Source of the DNA: Verrucomicrobiia bacterium
GTDB taxonomy: Bacteria > Verrucomicrobiota > Verrucomicrobiia > Verrucomicrobiales > Akkermansiaceae
Reading direction: 5' to 3'
DNA: 64,000 bases
Assembly: GCA_030432565.1 (NCBI GenBank)
Contig: JAUIGV010000010.1
Span: 122,854-186,853 of the forward strand
Translations under genes and position numbers: made by a program
Notes under the pieces: model-generated
The model's database searches: none
What the model was told of the DNA's origin: nothing
What the model saw: the letters and a program-made list of their open reading frames with translations, nothing else
In this document: in pieces, positions 29,555 to 38,796 of the stretch
Layout: each line of letters begins with the position of its first letter
How positions within the stretch are numbered: the stretch's first letter is position 1

Positions 29555-30070
29555 ATGACTTGGAACGAACAATTTGAAGAGCTTTTCGATCGCTGCCTTT
29601 CCGCTTATCAGGGAGGGAATTTGGACTTTATGACCTACTACACCCCGGAAGACCTCACTTTCCTGACCGGTATTGGTTATAAGCCCCGCGAGCTTTTCGA
29701 TTTCATCGAGGATCTGGCTGACGAGGGAGTGCCCGCCCGGTCAACCGCCCTGCTCATTGCCGCAGTCCGTCGCGACTACCTCCTGACTGTTCAAAAAGGC
29801 GAAACAAGCTCCCGGCAAATTTCCCGCGAGGATGTTCCCTCATTCGGCGAAGAATTCGAGGGCATCGCCTACCTCCCGCGAATTATCGCGAAGGCGGAAG
29901 CAAAACTCCGTGGCGAACTCGACCCCGACATGATGTTCGGCTGCGGGGGAGACCGGAAATTCCTGCGCGAAAACGGAAATATCCATCCCGCCGACTTTCT
30001 CCGCCACGTTTGGGCTGCCGCCGGCAACCCTTCGAAGGTGGCCGAATTTGTCAGGAACTCAGCATCCTAG
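29555..30070 (+). CDS. DUF5069-like protein
   Basis: A 171-residue soluble protein without a signal peptide. The C-terminal half (YLPRIIAKAEAKLRGEL, then FGCGGDRKFLRENG, ADFLRHV and a final short helix) follows the pattern of DUF5069 proteins (LPR-mld-Kar, a Cys near an Asp-Arg-Phe, then a terminal helix), a family of unknown function common in PVC bacteria. The N-terminal half (TFLTGIGYKPRELFDFIEDL, TALLIAAVRRDYLL) is helical. ATG 29555 is the only sensible start; upstream codons overlap the divergent lipoprotein gene. Its TAG shares the palindrome CTAG with the stop of the convergent lipoprotein gene. The family call is from memory of the pattern and moderate. Confidence 0.6.
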   Translation: MTWNEQFEELFDRCLSAYQGGNLDFMTYYTPEDLTFLTGIGYKPRELFDFIEDLADEGVPARSTALLIAAVRRDYLLTVQKGETSSRQISREDVPSFGEEFEGIAYLPRIIAKAEAKLRGELDPDMMFGCGGDRKFLRENGNIHPADFLRHVWAAAGNPSKVAEFVRNSAS

Positions 30071-31011
30071 TTCTCCGGTGTCTGCATCCCCTTGAGATCC
30101 TCTTCCTCGGACCTCAAGCGGGCAATCACCAGATGACCGTCCGAGCTAAGGTCGGTCAGTTTCTGGGCCTTATCCCGATACATTTGAGAGTATCTCAACG
30201 CCTTCTCCCGGCGCTTGTCACTTTGAGCAAGGGAGAAATCACGCTCCCATTGTGAGGCACGCGACTTGAGGTCCTGAATCTTCAAAAGCCGCAGATTTAT
30301 GTTTTTTTCGATGGTTTCGATCTCGGTCTGGATATCTCTCAAGCGCTTGGCGATGGCCTTCTGCGCCGCTTCACTCTGACGGTCGGCCAAGCCTTCTTTC
30401 CACTCCTTGTATCGTTCCGCCCGTAATTTCGCGTCTTCCCTCTGTTTCGCCAGATGGCTTTCAGCCTCCTCCTCGCTCATTTGTAACATCTCTCTAATCT
30501 CTTTGGGAATTTCACTGAGAGGAACCGATTGGGGCCCGGAACTCCGGTAAATACGAATCTCAAGCGGATTCACCGACAACACCCGAACTGCCTTGTAATC
30601 GTCACCCTTGGTCTCCGAAAGATCCACATTCTTTCCTACAATTTCCTTTCGAACCTTCGCCCGGTACTTTGCCTGATAGTCCTCAAATCCCGACAAACTC
30701 TCCTCCATGGACGCCTTGAGTTCATCGACTGTTCCTTTTACTTTTTCAAGACTTCCGGTGACGCCGACAAGCTCCTCACCAATCTCTTCCGCCCTCTCGA
30801 GGTCGCTTTCCACTTTTTTTAATTCAGCGAGCTTGGCCTTCGCGGAGTCGATAAACTTCTGGGTTCGCTCTTTGTCATACTCCAAGCCTTCGATTTCAGC
30901 CCTCACATCCTCAAGATCCAATTTTTTCTCTTCATCGAGGCAGCCAACCAAAAAAACAGAAGAAACGACCAAAGCAGAAACTTTGATCAGCGAAAGCAGC
31001 TTAAAATTCAT
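30067..31011 (-). CDS. Coiled-coil lipoprotein with C-terminal helical domain
   Basis: A 314-residue lipoprotein. ATG 31011 (MNFKLLSLIKVSALVVSSVF) leads to lipobox LVGC at about residues 21-24 and has GGGGAG upstream; the longer frame to 31047 adds a hydrophilic piece and was rejected. Mature residues about 30-120 are coiled coil. A small beta segment follows (AVRVLSVNPLEIRIYRSSG, PLSEIPKEIREML), resembling SHD1-like modules that read sequence into a Ser/Pro loop. A second coiled coil fills 180-300. Found in the envelope by its lipobox; function unknown. Its stop overlaps the convergent DUF5069-like stop. The gene starts 116 bases from the divergent NUDIX-like gene. Confidence 0.68.
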   Translation of the reverse strand: MNFKLLSLIKVSALVVSSVFLVGCLDEEKKLDLEDVRAEIEGLEYDKERTQKFIDSAKAKLAELKKVESDLERAEEIGEELVGVTGSLEKVKGTVDELKASMEESLSGFEDYQAKYRAKVRKEIVGKNVDLSETKGDDYKAVRVLSVNPLEIRIYRSSGPQSVPLSEIPKEIREMLQMSEEEAESHLAKQREDAKLRAERYKEWKEGLADRQSEAAQKAIAKRLRDIQTEIETIEKNINLRLLKIQDLKSRASQWERDFSLAQSDKRREKALRYSQMYRDKAQKLTDLSSDGHLVIARLRSEEEDLKGMQTPEN

Positions 31012-31126
31012 GACTCCCCAGTTTAAGCGATCCCCCCCGACGATCAAGAACCATCAGAACCTCATTATTCCCCCCGATTTTCTTCAAAGAATCGACACCA
31101 CGAGAACAGCCTGCCAAGTTTCCGGC

Positions 31127-31735
31127 ATGCGCGACTATCAAGGTGAAGAAATTTTGGTCATCTCACGTGAGCTCTTTGACGAACTTGGCTCTTTTCAAGG
31201 GATCGAAACCGATGTGGTCCGTTATCTGGAGGCCATTCTCGATCCCGCAAATAATTTTTTCATGGATCGCGGCAAGGCCGAGGAAGATCCGTCCTTTAAA
31301 CAAATTATTCCCTACGCATTGTTCCACCACAACGGGCGATACCTGCACTACACCCGGGGAAAAAGCGGTGGAGAAAGCCGCCTCCACGCCCAGGGATCCG
31401 TCGGCATTGGCGGTCACATCAACCCGATCGACGAACGAGCTGATCCCCTTGGAAGAGAAACCTACCTTGCAGGTGTCGAACGTGAAATCGACGAGGAACT
31501 CAACATCACCGGGGGGCACCAGAACCGCATTGTGGGGCTGCTGAATGATGACAGTAATGACGTTGGCAAGGTCCATCTGGGGGTCGTTCACATCTTCGAC
31601 CTGGAATCGGATGAAATCACTTCGGCGGAAGACGCCCTTGCCAATCTTGCCTTCCAATCCGCAGAGGACCTCAAGGGAAGTCTCCACGACACGCTGGAAA
31701 CGTGGTCCAAGTTTTGTGCCGACGAATTGATCTAA
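31127..31735 (+). CDS. NUDIX-superfamily phosphoesterase-like protein (COG4112 type)
   Basis: A 202-residue soluble protein. The NUDIX box is recognisable but loose: [15 protein letters not shown], then [11 protein letters not shown] in place of the REUXEEXGU core, with an insertion between glycine and glutamate parts as in the COG4112 group of predicted MutT-like phosphoesterases. Upstream is an N-terminal region ([19 protein letters not shown]) and [20 protein letters not shown]. The ATG at 31127 ([12 protein letters not shown]) was chosen; the frame is open further upstream through the divergent lipoprotein's 5' region. The stop TAA overlaps the convergent ABC ATPase stop. Substrate unknown, probably a nucleoside diphosphate derivative. 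Confidence 0.72.
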   Translation: MRDYQGEEILVISRELFDELGSFQGIETDVVRYLEAILDPANNFFMDRGKAEEDPSFKQIIPYALFHHNGRYLHYTRGKSGGESRLHAQGSVGIGGHINPIDERADPLGRETYLAGVEREIDEELNITGGHQNRIVGLLNDDSNDVGKVHLGVVHIFDLESDEITSAEDALANLAFQSAEDLKGSLHDTLETWSKFCADELI

Positions 31736-32718
31736 TCGACGCAACAAGGACACTTTTGCACCCAATGACCGGGCGCAATTTCGACGAAAGGAAGGTCTTG
31801 GCCGATGCTTTCAGGGTATCGGGCATGATTCACCCGATGGCCAAAAGCACACCCTTTTGGAGGGTCAATCGGACTCGGAACATCACCCTCCAAAACAACC
31901 CTTTCACGTTTGGCGGCCGGATCGGGAATTGGGATCGCCGACAAGAGGGCCTTGGTATAGGCGTGTCGTGGGTTCAGGTAAATTTCGTCAGCAGGAGCAA
32001 GTTCCACGATCTTACCGAGATACATCACGGCAATACGATCACTCATATGTTTTACCACCGCCAAGTCGTGGGCGATGAACAGATATGACATCCCGAATTC
32101 GCGCTGCAAGTCGAGCAAGAGGTTCATCACTTGGGACTGAACCGAAACATCAAGGGCGGAGACAGGTTCATCAAGAACAAGAAGATCAGGATTCAAAGCG
32201 AGGGCCCGCGCGATTCCAATCCGCTGCCGCTGACCACCGGAGAACTCGAAAGGAAATTTACCGGAGGCATTTGCCGGCAGGCCCACTCGATTCAGGAGCT
32301 CGACCACCCTTTTCTGGCGGGACGACCGGTTGCCAATTCCTTGAATTATGAGCGGCTCGGCCACCAGCTCGCCCACCGCCATTCGCGCGTCGAGTGACTC
32401 GGCCGGATCCTGAAAGACCATTTGAAAATCCTGACGCAGCGGCCGGATCGAGCGCTGACTCGCATAGGTAATATCGTGACCTTTAAAGGATATTTTCCCG
32501 CTCGTTGGACTTAGAAGTCGAACCGCTGATTTCCCAAGAGTCGACTTCCCGCAACCGGACTCGCCCACCAAACCAAGGGTTTCACCGGTCTCAATATCAA
32601 AGCTCACTCCATCGACCGCCTTCACCGCACCGATTTGCTTCATCATCAAACCACCACGAACCGGAAAATGCTGGCGGAGATTTTCGATTTGAAGGAGTTT
32701 GGGAGGTTTGTTGTTCAT
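31732..32718 (-). CDS. Peptide ABC transporter ATPase (OppF/DppF type)
   Basis: Cytoplasmic ATPase subunit of the left peptide importer, 328 residues. Walker A is [13 protein letters not shown], the Q-loop [12 protein letters not shown], the signature LSGG-like [15 protein letters not shown], Walker B LLVLDEP and the switch histidine [10 protein letters not shown]. The C-terminal oligopeptide-transporter extension with a cysteine cluster (KGCAFGHR, then KCPCC) is typical of OppF/DppF. ATG 32718 overlaps the TGA of the upstream ATPase gene (ATGA). It is the last gene of a five-gene minus-strand operon and ends tail-to-tail with the NUDIX-like gene. Confidence 0.92.
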   Translation of the reverse strand: MNNKPPKLLQIENLRQHFPVRGGLMMKQIGAVKAVDGVSFDIETGETLGLVGESGCGKSTLGKSAVRLLSPTSGKISFKGHDITYASQRSIRPLRQDFQMVFQDPAESLDARMAVGELVAEPLIIQGIGNRSSRQKRVVELLNRVGLPANASGKFPFEFSGGQRQRIGIARALALNPDLLVLDEPVSALDVSVQSQVMNLLLDLQREFGMSYLFIAHDLAVVKHMSDRIAVMYLGKIVELAPADEIYLNPRHAYTKALLSAIPIPDPAAKRERVVLEGDVPSPIDPPKGCAFGHRVNHARYPESIGQDLPFVEIAPGHWVQKCPCCVD

Positions 32719-33692
32719 GCCTGAAAACATTCGGGACAGGTTTCAACCCAGTGACCGGGCGTTATTTCGCGATACTCTGGGCGTTGACGAAGAAGATTCG
32801 AATCGTCGCGCCCCACCCGCTGACAGAAACGACAACCGGAAACAAAATCCTGAATCGAGGCAACTTGCCCGGGGATGGTATTAAGGTGGCTCTTTCGCTC
32901 GCTCTCGATCCTTGGAATCGAGTCGAGAAGACCTTTGGTGTAGGCATGCCGGGGATTTGCAAAGAGCTCGTTAACCGGTGCTCGTTCGACGATACGGCCC
33001 GCATACATTACAACCACCTCATCACAATTCTGCGCGATCACCCCGAGGTCGTGGGTGATCATTAGAACGGCCATTCCAAGCTTCTGCTGCATCGACTGGA
33101 TCAACTCCAGGATCTGGGCCTGCACGGTCACATCGAGGGCCGTTGTCGGCTCATCGGCTATCAGGAGATCGGGCTCGCAAGCCAACGCGATGGCTATCAT
33201 CACGCGCTGTCTCATTCCTCCCGAAAGCTGGTGCGGATAACTGGAAATCCGCTTATCGGGTGCGGGAATCCCAACCGCATCGAGTAGCTGCACCGCCTTT
33301 TGCAAAGCTGCCCGCGACGACATTTTCTCGTGAATCTTAAGAATTTCCACCAACTGCTTGCCGATTCGATGAACCGGATTCAAAGCCGCCATGGGCTCCT
33401 GAAAAATCACGCCAATTTCACCCCCTCGGATCTTTCGCATCTGGGATCGATTGACCTTGCGAAGGTCCCGTCCCTTAAAATGAATTTCACCCTCCAGGAC
33501 ATGTCCGGATGGCTTGGGAAGCAAGTCGACGATCGACATCGCGGTGACAGTCTTGCCGCAACCTGACTCGCCGACCAAGCCAACCGTTTTCCCTTTCTCA
33601 ACCGAGAACGAGATTCCATCGACGGCACGCACCCACCCGGAATCAGTATCGAAGCTGGTGACCAGCCCATTTATGTCCAACAAGCTGCTCAT
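32715..33692 (-). CDS. Peptide ABC transporter ATPase (OppD/DppD type)
   Basis: Second ATPase of the left importer, 325 residues. Walker [15 protein letters not shown]-loop [13 protein letters not shown], signature [15 protein letters not shown], Walker [15 protein letters not shown], switch His MITHDLGV. The C-terminal extension has a cysteine cluster (GCRFCQRVG, later TCPECF) as expected for the OppD group. The ATG overlaps the stop of the binding-protein gene by four bases, and its own stop overlaps the next ATPase start, so stoichiometric translation is likely. Because the divergent right-hand transporter lacks ATPase genes, this pair may energise both. Confidence 0.92.
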   Translation of the reverse strand: MSSLLDINGLVTSFDTDSGWVRAVDGISFSVEKGKTVGLVGESGCGKTVTAMSIVDLLPKPSGHVLEGEIHFKGRDLRKVNRSQMRKIRGGEIGVIFQEPMAALNPVHRIGKQLVEILKIHEKMSSRAALQKAVQLLDAVGIPAPDKRISSYPHQLSGGMRQRVMIAIALACEPDLLIADEPTTALDVTVQAQILELIQSMQQKLGMAVLMITHDLGVIAQNCDEVVVMYAGRIVERAPVNELFANPRHAYTKGLLDSIPRIESERKSHLNTIPGQVASIQDFVSGCRFCQRVGRDDSNLLRQRPEYREITPGHWVETCPECFQA

Positions 33693-35725
33693 TTTTTGCG
33701 ATACATTTCCACCACATTTTGAACTTCCGGAAAAGTTTGACCGGACAGCATCGCAGCCCGGGTTTCTTCCTTCATTTCTTCATCAATCCAAAAACTATAG
33801 TGATCCCAGGGATAGGCATTGATCGGAGGGCAGAACTTCACCGTCTCTGAATTCGGCCAACGTAACCAACGCCAGCAGGCAACCCGCTCGTAGTCGCGCT
33901 TCCAACCAGGCACAAAAACGCAACGCTCATAGACTTGTTGTTGAATCTTGTGAGCGAGCTCCCGCTTCTCGTCATCCTCGGTGGCGCGCCGGTAGGCCTC
34001 AACCCACTTGTCCATCTGGGGATCACTGTATGCAAAAACGTTGTTAGTCTTTGGCTTGATATTCCCCTGCTCGTCATAGGCATTTCGCGAGTGGAAATAC
34101 TCGTAAAATGAAAAATAGGGAGGCTGTACCGCCCATGCCACGGCAGTGAGTTCAAACTTCTTATCCATCGCGTCGATAAAAACCACACTGGGATCCTTGC
34201 CATCGAGGATGAGGTCAATCCCGGCCTTCTTGGCCTCATTCTTGAGAATCCCCATGATGTCCGTGTAGGTTTTGATGGCGTAGTGGCTAAGGGTAAACTC
34301 GAGTCTGGTTCCGTCCGGCTTCCGCAGCACCCCATCATTTCCCTCTTCCGTAAAACCAGCCTTCGCAAAATACTCGCGGGCCTTCGCCGGATCAAAGGGC
34401 CAAGGCTTCACGTTTGGATTCACGAAATCACCATAGCCGTCGACAAATCCAGGAAGGCGGCCGTAGTCCCCCCAAAACTGAACCTGAATCACTTTTTCGT
34501 AATTGAGGGCATGAGCCAAACCGAGTCTAACATTAATGTCCTTCAACTTGTCTCTGGAAAGATTCATCTCAACTCCAAACTGAGCACGGGGAAAATCGTT
34601 ATACCACCAGTGACGCTCGATGTAGCCATCGTAGACCTTTTGAATCTCCGAGTTTTCATACCAGGACTTGGGACCCGATACGAGAGCCATGTCGAGAATT
34701 CCGGCGCGGAATAACTCGAAAGCCTTGTTGGGATCACGAACAATCCTCCAAACAATCTTGTCCGGGTTGTAACGATATCGATAAAACTTTTTATCGTTCC
34801 CCCACCAGTCCTTCTTGCGGGTCAGAGTGACCGATACCCCCTTGTTCAAGCCCCCCTCCGCAATATAGTATGGGCCGGTGATCGGCTGGTGACGCCAGTT
34901 GTATCGATCCTCGTAATCGGGACCAAATTCCTCGTAAAAGTGGGGAGGAGCAGGTGGCAAGTCACCGATCGTATTATACATCCCCAACTCACTCTTGGGA
35001 TTCGGGAAACTGATCGCAAAAGTGTGATCATCGTAAATTGTAATTTGGGAGATCTCCTCGCGAAAGTACTGCTTGTAATACGGCGCCTTGGCGTAATCGG
35101 AAGCTCTCAGGTAAAGATTCACCGCGTAGTCCCTCGCTTTTACGGCGACTCCATCGCTGTAGGTCGCATCCTCGTGGAGCTTAAAATACCAGGTGCGCTT
35201 ATCTTCGCTATGCGCCCACTCTCTGGCCATCGCCGGGACCACCGAACCATTCAGTCGGTTTAAACGCACGATTCCCAATTGCACATCATCATAGAGCTCG
35301 CTTCGGAGTCCGCTGTTGGCGTTGGGCCCAAATGGTCTGATCGTAGCAGGTGGACTGGCGGTATAGTAACGAAACACTCCGCCCTTCTTCGCAGCCGGAT
35401 CCGAGTCCTCCGGTTCATCCAGTCCGTCCTTCCAGGGAAGACCGTCGGGCAAATCTTCAATCTTCAAAAAGTTGAAGTAATCCCCCAACGCCAAACGCCT
35501 TTCATAACGTGCAATCGCTTCCTCGGCATCCGCTGCCTCGACCGACCCGGGTTCTGCCTCATCCAACTCTTTCCTGGCCTCTTCAATCTTTCCGGTGGCC
35601 CAGCGTTTGATGTAGTCGTTGTAAACGGGAACGTATTCGTCGAACCCCAAGCCCGCAACATAAGGCTCCTCTTCCTCACCGCAGCCGATCAGGAAAAATG
35701 GAATGAGCAGTAAAAACCAACGCAT
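33689..35725 (-). CDS. Family-5 extracellular solute-binding lipoprotein (YejA-like)
   Basis: A 678-residue substrate-binding protein of a peptide-type ABC importer, lipid-anchored in the periplasm. The signal peptide is very short (MRWFLLLIPFFLIGC), with lipobox LIGC and Cys15. Residues about 20-115 are an acidic helical N-terminal extension. The SBP_bac_5 domain starts near KGGVFRYYTASPPATI and contains AREWAHSEDKRTWYFKLHED, RLGLAHALNYEKVIQVQFWG and SRNAYDEQGN. The KGG start and the context of Yej-type permeases suggest the YejA branch (large or modified peptides). It overlaps the ATPase gene downstream (ATGA) and follows the permease by six bases. Confidence 0.88.
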   Translation of the reverse strand: MRWFLLLIPFFLIGCGEEEEPYVAGLGFDEYVPVYNDYIKRWATGKIEEARKELDEAEPGSVEAADAEEAIARYERRLALGDYFNFLKIEDLPDGLPWKDGLDEPEDSDPAAKKGGVFRYYTASPPATIRPFGPNANSGLRSELYDDVQLGIVRLNRLNGSVVPAMAREWAHSEDKRTWYFKLHEDATYSDGVAVKARDYAVNLYLRASDYAKAPYYKQYFREEISQITIYDDHTFAISFPNPKSELGMYNTIGDLPPAPPHFYEEFGPDYEDRYNWRHQPITGPYYIAEGGLNKGVSVTLTRKKDWWGNDKKFYRYRYNPDKIVWRIVRDPNKAFELFRAGILDMALVSGPKSWYENSEIQKVYDGYIERHWWYNDFPRAQFGVEMNLSRDKLKDINVRLGLAHALNYEKVIQVQFWGDYGRLPGFVDGYGDFVNPNVKPWPFDPAKAREYFAKAGFTEEGNDGVLRKPDGTRLEFTLSHYAIKTYTDIMGILKNEAKKAGIDLILDGKDPSVVFIDAMDKKFELTAVAWAVQPPYFSFYEYFHSRNAYDEQGNIKPKTNNVFAYSDPQMDKWVEAYRRATEDDEKRELAHKIQQQVYERCVFVPGWKRDYERVACWRWLRWPNSETVKFCPPINAYPWDHYSFWIDEEMKEETRAAMLSGQTFPEVQNVVEMYRKK

Positions 35726-35731
35726 GACTTG

Positions 35732-37282
35732 TTAACGATAAAAGGTGTATTTTTTGGGATCAAAAGCCTCGCGGATGGCCTCGCCGACGAAGGTCACGAG
35801 AACCAACAAGGTCACAAGGCAGGCAAACGCCGCGCTAACCAACCAGGGAGAAGAAAGAGAACTCAAACCATCCTTGAGCAGCTTCCCCCAACTCGCCAAA
35901 TCCGAAGGAACAAAGCCAAGATAATCGAGAGCGGTGAGCGAAAGTATCACTCCGGAGATCGAAAACGGAATCAAGGTCACCAGGATTGCCACCGTGTTCG
36001 GCAAAAGGTGCCTGAAGAGGATCCGTGGAACTCCCGCCCCGAGAACCCGGGTGGCCGCAATATAATCCCTCGCTTTTTCCTTGAGCGCTGCAGTCCGCAT
36101 CAGGTTCGTCATTCCCATCCAACCAAAAACAGCCAACAGAAGCAAAATTAGATAAAGCCCCAGACGGTCCTTGTATTGCGGCGGAACTCCCAGGGTCACA
36201 ATAATCACGAGAAACAAGAAGGGAATGTTTGCCAAAACCTCGATCACCCTTTGAACCACCAGGTCAAACCAGCCGCCAAAATACCCCATTAAAAGACCAA
36301 CCGTAATACCGATAAAATAGACAATCGGAATAAAAATCAGGGCGGCTTTAAAGTTCACCTGAAGCCCCCCAAAAAGGTAGGCGAGGACGTCATCGCCTTG
36401 CGAGGTCGTGCCCAGCGGGAAGGCCCATTTGGGCTCCGACGGAGGATAGCTAACGTCATATTCCTGCTCTCCGCTGAGGCCCATGAACTCTTCCAAAGTC
36501 CCTTCTCCGGTATATTCCTCGGAACCCTCGACCAATTCGCCACCCTCATACTTCGCTTTGTAAACCCGATTGGCATTGGCATCCCACCCCTGGGCATCGC
36601 CTTGTCTGAGCCCCTTCCGGTAGGTGAACCGCAGGTGGGGCTTCTCAGGTCGATCCGAATCAAAAAGTCGGGTCCCCAAACCATTGTAACCGATTTCTGA
36701 GGGACTAATTTCCCGACCCAACGCATTGATGGTGTCCTGGGTTGGCGCGTAGGGCCGCAAAGGAAGGATCACCGTGTAGTTTCCATCCTTTTTAAGTTCA
36801 CGATAATTGGGCTCCAAATCAGCCTTGCCATCATCGTCGATTCCGAAGTCCTTGTTCTTTTCGAGTTTCGTTGTGAAAGCCGGGAAAAACCACTCCCCGT
36901 CGTGCTTTACCGCCAGAGCCTCCTTTCCCACCACTATTTGATCCAGAGCCGCGAAGCCAGCCAAGCCGATCAGAATGAGAAACGAGTAGTAGCCACGCTT
37001 AATGGCTTTGAATCGTTGGATCTTCCGTACCGTGACCGGGTTGGGCGGCCCGCTGGTCAACTTTGAGATTACCAACCAGAAGCCCAGCAGTAACAGCACG
37101 ACCGCAGTGACATCGCCGGCATTTTCGATAAAGAACTTCAACGGTTGAAACAAGGCGAGTTCACCTGCTGTCCGGCTTAAATTGTAGCCCCAACTAATCG
37201 TGGGCAGCATCAGCTCCAACTGCTCGGCCAGATAGCTGACAACCGCAGCAACCATGAGTGTGATTCCTATCCAGAGTTTCAT
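35732..37282 (-). CDS. ABC permease, YejE/DppC-like with large periplasmic insertion
   Basis: A 516-residue inner-membrane permease, much longer than the usual 300-residue DppC. Two extra N-terminal helices (about 1-90) precede the YejE-like start RGYYSFLILIGLAGFAALDQ. After the first core helix a soluble insertion of roughly 170 residues (GEWFFPAFTTKL ... GDAQGWDANANRVYKAKYEG) follows; E. coli YejE has a shorter version with the same GxWyFP stretch. Then come PLGTTSQGDDVLAYLFGG and five core helices with the coupling EAA-like loop (AATRVLGAGVPRILFRHLLPN). It lies between the YejB-like permease and the binding protein, with gaps of four and six bases. Confidence 0.88.
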   Translation of the reverse strand: MKLWIGITLMVAAVVSYLAEQLELMLPTISWGYNLSRTAGELALFQPLKFFIENAGDVTAVVLLLLGFWLVISKLTSGPPNPVTVRKIQRFKAIKRGYYSFLILIGLAGFAALDQIVVGKEALAVKHDGEWFFPAFTTKLEKNKDFGIDDDGKADLEPNYRELKKDGNYTVILPLRPYAPTQDTINALGREISPSEIGYNGLGTRLFDSDRPEKPHLRFTYRKGLRQGDAQGWDANANRVYKAKYEGGELVEGSEEYTGEGTLEEFMGLSGEQEYDVSYPPSEPKWAFPLGTTSQGDDVLAYLFGGLQVNFKAALIFIPIVYFIGITVGLLMGYFGGWFDLVVQRVIEVLANIPFLFLVIIVTLGVPPQYKDRLGLYLILLLLAVFGWMGMTNLMRTAALKEKARDYIAATRVLGAGVPRILFRHLLPNTVAILVTLIPFSISGVILSLTALDYLGFVPSDLASWGKLLKDGLSSLSSPWLVSAAFACLVTLLVLVTFVGEAIREAFDPKKYTFYR

Positions 37283-37286
37283 GGGC

Positions 37287-38675
37287 TTAGTGAAATTTCA
37301 CGCGGGGATCGACAAAGGCAACAATCACATCGGAGAGTATATTGCCCATCACCATAAGAAACGAGGCAACGGTCAGCGTTCCCATAATCAGCATTTGATC
37401 AGGGGCGGTGATAGCGCGGAATTGGAGCAACCCGAAGCCCTGGATATCAAAGACGGTCTCGATGAGAAGACTCCCGGTGACAATCAAAGTAATCAACTGC
37501 CCCAGACTGGTGGCGATCGGGATGAAGGAATTGCGAAAGGCATGATTGAAAACGGCCCGATTGAAGCCCACGCCTTTGGCCACTGCCGTGCGGACGTAAT
37601 CGGCAGCCAGGTTATCCATCAGGTTGTTTTTCATCATCATCGTCATCCAAGCGAAGGCTCCAACGAGATAACTCACCAGCGGTAGGACGGAGTGCCAAGC
37701 AAGATCCTTGATCTTCTCGTAATTACTCATCGAATCGAAATTTTCCGAGGTCAGCCCGATCATTGGAAAGATGGGCTTGACGACCCCAAAGTAAACCAGC
37801 GCCAAAGCACCCAGCGCAAAACCCGGAATCGCGTATCCAAGGAAAATCAAAATCGAGCTTATGTTATCGATCGGTGTGCGGTGCTTGATCGCCTTTAATA
37901 TGCCGAGCGGAAGACAAACACCATAGCTGATGATGGTAGTCAGGATGCCAAAGTAGAGTGCCACCGGCATCCGCGAGATAATCAAATCAAGCACGGGCTC
38001 TCCAAAAACCGAGGATCGCCCAAAGTCACCCTGGAGGAGCCCGGAAATACGGGACTTAAAAACAACAGCGCGAGGCAGGTAATTGTCCACCGTCTTGTTG
38101 GTTTCTCCCTTTTCACGCTCCAGATGTGCCTCAAAGCGGGATTCCGCCGTCTCGTAACGAACCTCCCAGCCCTCGTCAGAAATATCCGGCCAATCCTCCA
38201 TCGGCTTGCCCCGTTCCACAAAGCGGGCCCACTCAATCTCCCCGCCCTTGCGCTGGACCACCACCGGACGCCCGGTTCCCGCCAAGCTGATCAGGACCTG
38301 CTTTTCAGGATCCTTTACAATACTGGAGCCAATCGTTTCCTCGCTCACCTTCGCCCCCTGGGTCGCAGGCTTAAAATCTGCCTCGCTGTGAAGTCGCTCC
38401 CTCGGGTAAGCACCCAGCCAGGTCAAATAGGCCAATGGAGTTGGTTTATCATACAAATACTCTCGCTCGAATTCCTCGATTTGCTCTTCGGTGAGCGCTC
38501 CGGATCCTGCCTTACCCCCACCTCCGCCACCATCAGTGGTGCCAGCAGCGGCCGCTTGCAATTCCTTGGCCAGCGGACTCCCCGGCATCACCCGGGTGAT
38601 TGCAAAAACGAGGAAAGTGACCCCCAGCACGGTCAGCGGAACGAGCAGCAAGCGGCGGAGGAAATAGACTTTCAT
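37287..38675 (-). CDS. ABC permease, YejB/DppB-like with large insertion
   Basis: A 462-residue permease and the first gene of the left transport operon. The first helix (RRLLLVPLTVLGVTFLVFAI) is followed by TRVMPGSP. An insertion starting with a Gly-rich linker (GTTDGGGGGGKAGSG) and continuing to about residue 200 separates it from the DFGRSSVFGEPV block and the core helices. The EAA-like coupling loop is YVRTAVAKGVGFNRAVFNHAFRN, and the C-terminus ends GNILSDVIVAFVDPRVKFH as in DppB/YejB. E. coli YejB is also enlarged in this region. The start at 38675 has GGAGG-like sequence upstream; the 121-base divergent region to 38796 must hold both promoters. Confidence 0.88.
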   Translation of the reverse strand: MKVYFLRRLLLVPLTVLGVTFLVFAITRVMPGSPLAKELQAAAAGTTDGGGGGGKAGSGALTEEQIEEFEREYLYDKPTPLAYLTWLGAYPRERLHSEADFKPATQGAKVSEETIGSSIVKDPEKQVLISLAGTGRPVVVQRKGGEIEWARFVERGKPMEDWPDISDEGWEVRYETAESRFEAHLEREKGETNKTVDNYLPRAVVFKSRISGLLQGDFGRSSVFGEPVLDLIISRMPVALYFGILTTIISYGVCLPLGILKAIKHRTPIDNISSILIFLGYAIPGFALGALALVYFGVVKPIFPMIGLTSENFDSMSNYEKIKDLAWHSVLPLVSYLVGAFAWMTMMMKNNLMDNLAADYVRTAVAKGVGFNRAVFNHAFRNSFIPIATSLGQLITLIVTGSLLIETVFDIQGFGLLQFRAITAPDQMLIMGTLTVASFLMVMGNILSDVIVAFVDPRVKFH

Positions 38676-38796
38676 TCGGAGGGATCAGCGTCTTCGACGC
38701 ATGTAGTTTTCTTTCTATTCAGTCGCTAATGTCAAACCAAAGTCTCTCAATGCAAAAATTCATTCCCTTTCTGCCAAATTTGTCCAAGGTTCCGCC

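Noticed and set aside
30067..30070. CTAG shared by two convergent stop codons as a special signal
   Set aside because: A palindromic overlap of stops is expected by chance in compact genomes.
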